This document shows positions 7,376 through 11,973 of a DNA stretch of 12,285 nt, piece after piece. This stretch comes from Euryarchaeota archaeon UBA173 (GTDB taxonomy: Archaea; Thermoplasmatota; Poseidoniia; Poseidoniales; Thalassarchaeaceae): the NCBI GenBank assembly GCA_002498925.1, contig DAJH01000035.1:1-12285 (forward strand), in the 5' to 3' direction. Position numbers and translations under genes: made by a program. Position 1 is the first letter of the stretch. The number at the start of each line of letters is the position of its first letter. The notes beneath the pieces were generated by a model. The model did not search any database, had not been told where the DNA came from, and worked only from the letters and a program-made list of their open reading frames with translations.

Positions 7376-7399
7376 ATACTAAGGCGTAAGCCTGAGTAT
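7376..7399 (+). repeat. Intergenic stem-loop with GTAA loop
   Basis: ATACTAAGGC (7376-7385) and GCCTGAGTAT (7390-7399) pair over ten positions with one A-G mismatch, closing a GTAA loop of the GNRA type. It lies 13 bases after the esterase stop and 19 before the ATG at 7419, just upstream of that gene's SD. No T-run follows it, so it is not a standard terminator. It may protect a 3' end or act in the leader of the downstream hydrolase. Confidence 0.6.
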
Positions 7400-7408
7400 C
7401 ACTTGGCA

Positions 7409-7413
7409 GAGGA
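7409..7413 (+). promoter_or_regulatory. Shine-Dalgarno site of the alpha/beta hydrolase gene
   Basis: GAGGA is five bases before the ATG at 7419 and directly follows the stem-loop at 7376-7399, so folding of the leader could influence its accessibility. Confidence 0.5.
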
Positions 7414-7418
7414 ATAGC

Positions 7419-8297
7419 ATGGAACAGAGACATATCGGAGGATACAATCCTATTCCCGCTCCACTCAAGTCATTCATGCGTGTCCTTAGCATGATATCCA
7501 CAAGACTGACACTTCGAATCCTGGCATTCATATTCACTCGCCCAATCAGATACAAGGCCCCCGCCAGGGAGATGCAGTTAGTGGAGATCTGCGAACAATC
7601 AAAACTGGAGGTACCCAAGACTGGCAAGGTCCTGCAAGTCTACAGACTTCCTAACAATGGGCGAAAGATTCTGTTCATGCATGGATGGAATGGCAGGGGG
7701 AGCCAGTTCTATCACCTCGCTCTAGAGCTACACAATAAAGGATACGATATAACGACTTTCGACTTGCCCGGGCATGGAAAATCATCCTCTAACTGGACAA
7801 ATATACCAGACATATCCTTCTCGGTCGAAGCACTGATGGAGTCCCTGGGCCCCTTCGATTGCCTGATTTCACACTCCATGGGGAATATCTACGCCCTTAA
7901 TGCAGCCAACACCCAAAGTGATATCCCCGCGATAATCACGTTTTGCCATCCCTCGATGAGCATGAGGCCATTCTTCACTGGCTACATTCGAATGTTCGGT
8001 CTCCCTCCTGAGAAGTACACTGACAGGCTTTTGGATTACTACAAGGAAACCCTAGGACATCCGGTGTCTGACTTCGACCCGTCGAGATTCGTAGGCGACC
8101 TGGAAGTCCGTGCGCTGATCATACACTGCGAAGACGACAAGCTTGTCGACACACGTGCTTCCCATGAGTTGCATGACGCTATAGGCAACAGCAGGATAGT
8201 GATTACCAAGGGGCTCGGGCACTTCAGGATCCTGAGCGATGACAATGTGACCGAGGAAATATCCGACTTCATGGCTTCGCTGGAGCTTCCGTCTTGA
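7419..8297 (+). CDS. Alpha/beta-fold hydrolase with N-terminal amphipathic segment
   Basis: A 292-residue serine hydrolase. Family elements are the oxyanion strand LFMHGWNGRGSQF (about 85-97), FDLPGHGKS, nucleophile motif ISHSMGN (Ser153), acid in HCEDDKLVD (Asp240) and base in GLGHFRIL (His268). The pattern, including the N-terminal LAFIFTRPIRYKAP and the HGW.GRG.Q motif, is that of a common bacterial alpha/beta hydrolase family of unassigned substrate. The N-terminal 45 residues are basic and hydrophobic without a lipobox, so the protein may attach to the inner membrane face rather than be secreted. It follows the lipoprotein esterase by 55 bases but has its own SD and a stem-loop in the gap, so it may be separately regulated. 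Lateral acquisition is plausible but unproven. Confidence 0.88.
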   Translation: MEQRHIGGYNPIPAPLKSFMRVLSMISTRLTLRILAFIFTRPIRYKAPAREMQLVEICEQSKLEVPKTGKVLQVYRLPNNGRKILFMHGWNGRGSQFYHLALELHNKGYDITTFDLPGHGKSSSNWTNIPDISFSVEALMESLGPFDCLISHSMGNIYALNAANTQSDIPAIITFCHPSMSMRPFFTGYIRMFGLPPEKYTDRLLDYYKETLGHPVSDFDPSRFVGDLEVRALIIHCEDDKLVDTRASHELHDAIGNSRIVITKGLGHFRILSDDNVTEEISDFMASLELPS

Positions 8298-8298
8298 G

Positions 8299-8312
8299 AC
8301 CGATTTATCGGT
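8299..8312. terminator. Palindrome between two convergent genes, possible two-way terminator
   Basis: ACCGAT and ATCGGT are perfect inverted copies around TT (five paired bases with a TTTA loop if folded), filling much of the 26-base gap between the convergent hydrolase and SnoaL-like genes. Archaeal termination usually relies on T-runs, which are absent, so the terminator role is tentative. Confidence 0.3.
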
Positions 8313-8323
8313 GTCTGGTGATT

Positions 8324-8788
8324 TCATTCGGAACTGGCGGGCATGGACGAGTGATGGACTTGGATTCTGAGAACACCATCTCCATCTTCTACGTAGCCAA
8401 AGGTGTACTCGACCTTGGTCTCGGATCCATCCGGCCCAGTGAAGAAGTAGTTGCCCATGGCCAACGCCCTGTTGTCATCTAGAATCACATCATCATTCTC
8501 AAATCTAACCTTGGTCCATCCCTTTATCGCGAACCCCTCGTCCTCGGGGCAGACGTTGTTGGACGCCACGAAGTACGACAAGGCGGAATCGAACGTCGGG
8601 CGGAACTGCTCGTCAGCGGCCAGGGTGGGTTTGAACAGGACTGGGCCCGTTTGGTATCCATAGAGGGTGTGGATGTGGTTTGCGGCTATCCCGACATAGT
8701 CCCCGCCGTTCTTGTGTGCCTCAGAGATCGCGACGATTCCGTCCCCCCATCTCCTCTGCGAGCCTTCAACATCCGCCATGCTTACCAT
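8324..8788 (-). CDS. SnoaL-like (NTF2-fold) protein of unknown function
   Basis: A 154-residue soluble protein. The sequence WGDGIVAISEAHKNGGDY, LYGYQTGPVLFKP, a long Phe/Tyr-rich central part, ALAMGNYFFTGPDGSE, VEYTFGYVED and a terminal LRIQVHHSSMP resembles bacterial and algal proteins of about 170 residues with a SnoaL/NTF2-like fold. From memory, those are sometimes labelled phosphoribosyl-AMP cyclohydrolase in databases. I see no HisI-type Cys/His motif here and would not use that name. The bacterial forms I recall carry a signal peptide, which is missing here. The start is ATG 8788 or ATG 8779; neither has a clear SD. It lies 59 bases downstream of the nitroreductase gene in the same direction. 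Catalytic role, if any, unknown. Confidence 0.85.
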   Translation of the reverse strand: MVSMADVEGSQRRWGDGIVAISEAHKNGGDYVGIAANHIHTLYGYQTGPVLFKPTLAADEQFRPTFDSALSYFVASNNVCPEDEGFAIKGWTKVRFENDDVILDDNRALAMGNYFFTGPDGSETKVEYTFGYVEDGDGVLRIQVHHSSMPASSE

Positions 8789-8817
8789 CGTTAATTCATC
8801 TCTGAGCTTCGGCTGTG

Positions 8818-8827
8818 TCTAAATCTC
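8818..8827 (-). promoter_or_regulatory. Possible TATA-like box for the SnoaL-like gene
   Basis: On the minus strand GATTTAGAC lies about 30-39 bases before the ATG at 8788. This spacing would allow separate transcription from the nitroreductase gene with a very short leader. Evidence is composition and position only. Confidence 0.25.
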
Positions 8828-8833
8828 ATGAAT

Positions 8834-8848
8834 ATTCCTCATCGGAAT
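8834..8848. repeat. Short inverted repeat at the end of the nitroreductase gene
   Basis: ATTCC and GGAAT form a perfect 5-base inverted repeat around TCATC, touching the nitroreductase stop codon. It could be a small 3'-end hairpin in the minus-strand transcript. Confidence 0.3.
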
Positions 8849-9579
8849 CACCGCCTTTCTGGCAAGATGATCTCCGATGGTTCTGGACGGTTCGCCTCGA
8901 AGGAATTTATTTTTTCACCACTGGGGTAGCCCAAACAGATTCCGCAGAGCAGTGAGTAATTCTTGCTGATGTCGAACTCCTTGCGAACCGCATCCTCCCA
9001 AACTGCCACAGCCCCTTGTGGGCACGTCCCCAATCCCTTGGAGTGTGCTGAGAGGATCAGGTTCTGCATGAACAGGCCAGCGTCCGAGGCGGAATACTTG
9101 CCCAGTGATTTGTGAGTAAAGACGAACAGTTCAACCGGCGCCCCGAAGAAGTCATAATTCCGGGCCCAAGACTCATTACGGGCCTTATCGTCGTCTCTGT
9201 CGACCCCGATGTGAGAGTAGAAGTCCCTTCCTTGGTTCTGGGTCCTCTCCAGGAAATCCTTGTGATAGGGCCTTGTGATTATCCAATTACTGGTGGGCAG
9301 GCCCTTTCTCTTCAGGACAGCCTTGATCTTGCCAAGCCAGCCTGTTCGGGCGCCCTTTATTGCCTCCCATCTGATTAGGAACTCCTCCGAAAGCCGATCA
9401 CGTACGTCGCCCTTGGCAACCGCCACCCGAATGGGTCTGGTATTGCTCCAGCTCGGTGAAGTCAGCCCATCAGCAATGATTTCCTCAATTATTTCATCAG
9501 GGACCGGCGTAGACAGAAAGTCCCTTGTCGAGCGCCTCGATGATGCGAATGCTCGAAAGCCATCCGATTCAAAATCCAT
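8848..9579 (-). CDS. Nitroreductase-family FMN-dependent oxidoreductase
   Basis: A 243-residue member of the nitroreductase fold, flavoproteins that use NAD(P)H to reduce nitro, quinone or related substrates. Landmarks are SRRSTRDF near residue 14 (FMN phosphate contact), PSWSNTRP at about 42-49 (FMN-binding Ser/Asn), APVELFVFTH, then ASDAGLFMQNLILSAHSKGLGTCPQG at about 164-189, and GICLGYPSG near 213 at the C-terminal flavin-binding end. The ATG at 9579 is chosen because a strong SD (GGAGGTCA) sits seven bases before it; an in-frame TTG at 9594 would itself overlap that SD. A Lys/Arg-rich insertion at about 75-110 is somewhat long. It could share a transcript with the SnoaL-like gene downstream. 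Substrate unknown. Confidence 0.92.
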   Translation of the reverse strand: MDFESDGFRAFASSRRSTRDFLSTPVPDEIIEEIIADGLTSPSWSNTRPIRVAVAKGDVRDRLSEEFLIRWEAIKGARTGWLGKIKAVLKRKGLPTSNWIITRPYHKDFLERTQNQGRDFYSHIGVDRDDDKARNESWARNYDFFGAPVELFVFTHKSLGKYSASDAGLFMQNLILSAHSKGLGTCPQGAVAVWEDAVRKEFDISKNYSLLCGICLGYPSGEKINSFEANRPEPSEIILPERR

Positions 9580-9586
9580 ATTTCTG

Positions 9587-9592
9587 ACCTCC
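9587..9592 (-). promoter_or_regulatory. Strong Shine-Dalgarno site deciding the nitroreductase start
   Basis: The minus strand reads GGAGGTCA, the best SD match in the window, seven bases before the ATG at 9579. It rules against the longer TTG start at 9594. Confidence 0.8.
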
Positions 9593-9625
9593 AAACATCA
9601 ACTGGAACCGCACAGGTTTCTGTAC

Positions 9626-9790
9626 CTATATTATGCCAGCACTATTCAATTCTCTGTATACGATTACTATGCAAATTATGCTGATTAGTATCCCAATAGG
9701 ACCTCTTTTGATTTTGGACGATGGCTTGTACCCCAGGATAGGCAGGGCCTTGTTCGCCAGCTCTTCTTCGATTTCGCCTATCGGCTTCAT
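9626..9790 (-). CDS. Probable small single-span membrane protein (54 residues)
   Basis: A short frame easily missed by length cut-offs. It starts at ATG (MKPIGEIEEELANKALPILG), passes through a Lys-rich stretch (YKPSSKIKRG) and ends in a hydrophobic span of about 16-18 residues (PIGILISIICIVIVY) plus a short tail. An acidic helix, a basic pre-membrane patch and a single C-terminal span are a sensible tail-anchored layout. Codons look like those of neighbouring genes (ATA/ATC Ile, AAG Lys, CTG Leu). No SD is visible, but an AT-rich box about 22-33 bases before the ATG suits a leaderless start. In-frame stops lie just upstream, so it is not the end of a longer gene. No function can be assigned. 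It points in the same direction as the nitroreductase, 47 bases before that gene's ATG. Confidence 0.45.
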   Translation of the reverse strand: MKPIGEIEEELANKALPILGYKPSSKIKRGPIGILISIICIVIVYRELNSAGII

Positions 9791-9811
9791 GATGCTGTGT
9801 CAAAGCACTCA

Positions 9812-9823
9812 CTTTATGAAATA
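9812..9823. promoter_or_regulatory. AT-rich TATA-like box between divergent genes
   Basis: The plus strand reads CTTTATGAAATA and the minus strand TATTTCATAAAG. On the minus strand it is centred about 27 bases before the ATG of the 54-residue frame, as expected for a leaderless archaeal promoter. On the plus strand it could serve the receiver gene with a leader of over 100 bases. Confidence 0.35.
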
Positions 9824-9957
9824 CTCCGATAGGACCTAGATGATGACAAATATCAGTAGCACTTCGAGGAAATGCAGGGCCCCGAAGAATACCCTTGGTA
9901 CGACCCAAAACTGCCACACCCCAGTCATTTGACCGGTCCGTTCATGAATCCCCCTCA

Positions 9958-9963
9958 GGGTGA
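9958..9963 (+). promoter_or_regulatory. Shine-Dalgarno site deciding the receiver-gene start
   Basis: GGGTGA lies seven bases before the ATG at 9971 and supports it over the in-frame ATGs at 9872 and 9944. Confidence 0.55.
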
Positions 9964-9970
9964 AGCACAC

Positions 9971-10633
9971 ATGGGCGATGACAAGCAGACGGTTCTGATA
10001 GTCGTCGGGAACCCCATGACCGAGGCGAGCCTCAGGTCTCATTTCGAGAGGAGGGGATGGCAAGCCACCGTGTGTGATGATGGCGACAAGGCCGTCGACG
10101 AGTACGTAGCCGGTAAGCCTGACCTAGTTCTGCTTTCGCTGGACATATCCGGCCTAGATGGACATATAGCCGCACTCGAGATCCGAGAAACACACTTTAA
10201 CGCGAGAATAGCATTCGTTTCCACCAGATCTGGGAAGGCACTGGCCGAGGACGCGGCATTCTCAGCAGGGGCGACCGCGATACTCACTACTCCAATCACG
10301 TCGTCAGACATGGACGAGGTCTGGGGGGCTATGATGGGGGAAATACCAGGGGCCCCGGGTCTGGCAGATCTCGACGAGCTGTATCCGGAGATGGACGAGG
10401 TTGCACCGCCGCTTCCCGTGATGCCACCGCTTCCCGTGATGCCACCGATGCCTATCTTGCCAGAAACAACCGTTGAGAACGTAGTCCAGAGTCCTCCCAA
10501 GAGGAAGAGGCGCTGGCTGAGGAGGATATTCCTCCTGATCATACTCGGTTTAATTGGAGCTGGTGTCGCTCATTACACTGGAGTATTGGATCTCTCGGAA
10601 TACCTACAACACCTAGAAGACATGGCTCCCTAG
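9971..10633 (+). CDS. Tail-anchored degenerate (pseudo-)receiver domain protein
   Basis: A 220-residue protein. Residues 7-122 align by eye with a CheY-like receiver: strand TVLIVVGNP, helix, a VCDDGDKAVDEYVAGKPDLVLL core, a GLDG turn, AFVST and AGATAILTTPI. The phosphorylation site is broken. The acidic pair of strand 1 is Val12-Gly13, the phosphoacceptor position is Ser56 (Asp58 is two residues further on) and the conserved Lys is Thr107; the Ser/Thr of strand 4 is kept. A linker follows with three Pro-rich hexads (residues 147-164), a basic PPKRKRRWLRR patch and one span at about 186-204, leaving a short exterior tail. Start 9971 is chosen for its SD and because the receiver fold begins there. 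It lies 47 bases before the 290-residue membrane protein gene. Probably a signalling adaptor held at the inner membrane face. Confidence 0.85.
   Translation: MGDDKQTVLIVVGNPMTEASLRSHFERRGWQATVCDDGDKAVDEYVAGKPDLVLLSLDISGLDGHIAALEIRETHFNARIAFVSTRSGKALAEDAAFSAGATAILTTPITSSDMDEVWGAMMGEIPGAPGLADLDELYPEMDEVAPPLPVMPPLPVMPPMPILPETTVENVVQSPPKRKRRWLRRIFLLIILGLIGAGVAHYTGVLDLSEYLQHLEDMAP
10409..10444 (+). repeat. Perfect 18-base tandem duplication coding Pro-rich hexads
   Basis: The unit CCGCTTCCCGTGATGCCA occurs twice in tandem without mismatch (10409-10426, 10427-10444), in frame, giving PLPVMP twice. A diverged third copy (PMPILP) follows. It lies in the linker between receiver domain and membrane helix; identical DNA implies recent duplication and possible length variation between strains. 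Confidence 0.9.
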
Positions 10634-10650
10634 CAAAAAGCCTCACCAAC

Positions 10651-10660
10651 CTTAATTTAC
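10651..10660 (+). promoter_or_regulatory. TATA-like box for the 290-residue membrane protein gene
   Basis: CTTAATTTAC lies 21-30 bases before the ATG at 10681, the spacing expected for a leaderless archaeal transcript; no SD is present before that ATG. The gene may thus have its own promoter despite the short gap. Confidence 0.5.
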
Positions 10661-10670
10661 TGAAAAGTAA
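10657..10670. repeat. Short inverted repeat with GAAA loop
   Basis: TTACT and AGTAA form a perfect 5-base inverted repeat around GAAA, overlapping the TATA-like box upstream of the gene at 10681. It could be an operator or coincidence. Confidence 0.3.
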
Positions 10671-10680
10671 CCTAGAGCAC

Positions 10681-11553
10681 ATGAGCGATAACGCTAGTTA
10701 CACGATGCCCAATCTAGAGACCAACCCAGCAAATGTAGCGCTCTGGGCGCAGGCATCGTTCTTCTTCTACATGTGCGTGTCGTCCGTCTTCGATCTCGAT
10801 ATGATGGAACTATCTTCAGACCCTGACTATGTGTTCACTGTAGTCACTGGTGTTATCGGACTAGCTCTACTGTTTCAAGTCAAGAACAGTCGAACGATAG
10901 CAATCCTCATAGTGCCAATACTAGCAATAGTAGAGGACCCATTCTTCCTCGTCTTCGGCCTTCTCTGGTTCGCGCCCATGATATACATGCCAGCTCTGGC
11001 ATTCGACGAGTTCGATCAGCGCCCATTATTCGGAAAATGGACAAAGAGGGGCTGGGGGACCGTTCTACTGTCTCTTTTCGTACTCATGAATATGGTAGAC
11101 ACTGGACTCCCTGATATGGCGACTGAGGGCCAGCTCGTAGAGGAATTCGAATCTGATAATGACGCGCTCGATCAGATAATTGCCGATTGCGAGGCAGAGT
11201 CGGACTGCTCCTTCCCCGATGGACTTCCTGAGGAAGGATCCGAGTCCGATGTTGAAACAGCGTGGGAGATCAGCTCGATGGAGAAGAATATCGCTTACCT
11301 AGGTCTCTTGATGTTACTCTCATCCGTGATAGCTCTAGTCGGAACCGCCACAGGCCGATTGAACATCGGAGGCTTGACACCGACAATGGCCGGAGTTGTA
11401 CTAGTCGGTGTCTGGTGGGTAGAGTCCTTCCTTTTCACTATGGTAACCCATGGAGGTATCAACCTAGAGGAACTGTATCTTCTCCCTGTGTCTGGTGTAA
11501 TGCTAATGACCATTCATGGACTATACACGATATCTCCGGCAAGTCAAGAGTGA
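10681..11553 (+). CDS. Multi-span membrane protein of unknown function
   Basis: A 290-residue protein I do not recognise. Hydrophobic segments lie at about 20-38, 51-67, 73-88, 90-108, 125-141, 203-222, 234-256 and 264-285, giving seven or eight spans. Between the fifth and sixth listed segments lies a long acidic loop (about 142-202) rich in Asp, Glu and Ser with two cysteines (DCEAESDC, residues 170 and 176) that could form a disulfide if outside the cell. A short basic loop (FGKWTKRGWG) precedes the span at 125 and is probably cytoplasmic. No transporter or enzyme signature is seen. It follows the tail-anchored receiver gene and precedes a four-span membrane protein by 25 bases, so the three may form one membrane module. 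Confidence 0.85.
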   Translation: MSDNASYTMPNLETNPANVALWAQASFFFYMCVSSVFDLDMMELSSDPDYVFTVVTGVIGLALLFQVKNSRTIAILIVPILAIVEDPFFLVFGLLWFAPMIYMPALAFDEFDQRPLFGKWTKRGWGTVLLSLFVLMNMVDTGLPDMATEGQLVEEFESDNDALDQIIADCEAESDCSFPDGLPEEGSESDVETAWEISSMEKNIAYLGLLMLLSSVIALVGTATGRLNIGGLTPTMAGVVLVGVWWVESFLFTMVTHGGINLEELYLLPVSGVMLMTIHGLYTISPASQE

Positions 11554-11578
11554 ATTCAGCGCTTACGGATGTTTGACC

Positions 11579-11971
11579 ATGGATTACACAAAGCTAACAC
11601 TGAGAATCTGCGGCTGGTCCAGCATATGGATGGGAATGGTCTTCCTAGTATATCCCGAGTGGTACATCGAGCTAGAAGGCGCCACTACAGACAACATGGC
11701 GTGGCTAAGGAACCTCGGAGCCGCACTAGTAGCTGTAAACGGTGTTGGGGCACTACTGGCAGCCAGGGACCCACAACAGGAGAGGGCACTCTATGATGTC
11801 GTTATGCTGGCCTCCGTGCTGGAGACAGTAGCCCTAGGTTGGTCAACGGCAACTTGGGAGTTCACTGCAACAGAGGAGATATTCGTCACTGGACCGCTCG
11901 GACTGGCTCTCTTAGTCAGTATCGCATTGGTTGCATTTAGGCCTAAAACCGGTTCAGATAAGCACGTTTAA
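11579..11971 (+). CDS. Small four-span membrane protein of unknown function
   Basis: A 130-residue protein with four hydrophobic segments at about 7-25, 43-62, 71-89 and 101-120. The arrangement (RICGW...MGMVFLVYP, then WLRNLGAALVAVNGVGALLAARDP, then a third and fourth span) resembles small four-helix membrane proteins of the DoxX/DUF4345-like kind, but the match is too loose to name. The ATG at 11579 is chosen because it avoids overlap with the preceding gene; an in-frame ATG at 11516 would overlap it by 38 bases. No SD is visible. It is probably co-transcribed with the 290-residue membrane protein and converges on pyrF with only two bases between stops. Confidence 0.82.
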   Translation: MDYTKLTLRICGWSSIWMGMVFLVYPEWYIELEGATTDNMAWLRNLGAALVAVNGVGALLAARDPQQERALYDVVMLASVLETVALGWSTATWEFTATEEIFVTGPLGLALLVSIALVAFRPKTGSDKHV

Positions 11972-11973
11972 GC

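Larger units (their letters stand above)
9580..9970. other. Gap between divergent nitroreductase and receiver genes
   Basis: About 390 bases with no long gene. It is more AT-rich than its surroundings, especially 9620-9720. It holds the nitroreductase SD, a probable 54-residue minus-strand membrane protein (9626-9790), an AT-rich box at 9812-9823, a doubtful 30-residue minus-strand hydrophobic frame (9836-9928) and the receiver gene's SD at 9958-9963. The remainder shows nothing I can name. Confidence 0.6.

Noticed and set aside
8324..8788. Naming the SnoaL-like gene phosphoribosyl-AMP cyclohydrolase (hisI)
   Set aside because: No HisI Cys/His metal motifs are visible; the similarity is to proteins that appear misnamed.
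9872..9970. N-terminal extension of the receiver protein from the ATG at 9872
   Set aside because: The 33 residues are Pro/His-rich with no receiver homology, and the GGGTGA SD points to the ATG at 9971.
10039..10542. 167-codon minus-strand frame, Ser/Gly-rich, opposite the receiver gene
   Set aside because: Its repeats are only the reverse reading of the Pro-rich tandem duplication; the plus strand has a clear receiver fold and SD.
11516..11578. N-terminal extension of the four-span protein from the ATG at 11516
   Set aside because: It would overlap the previous gene by 38 bases and adds a polar stretch unlike the rest; the near-repeat MDYT at both starts is coincidence.
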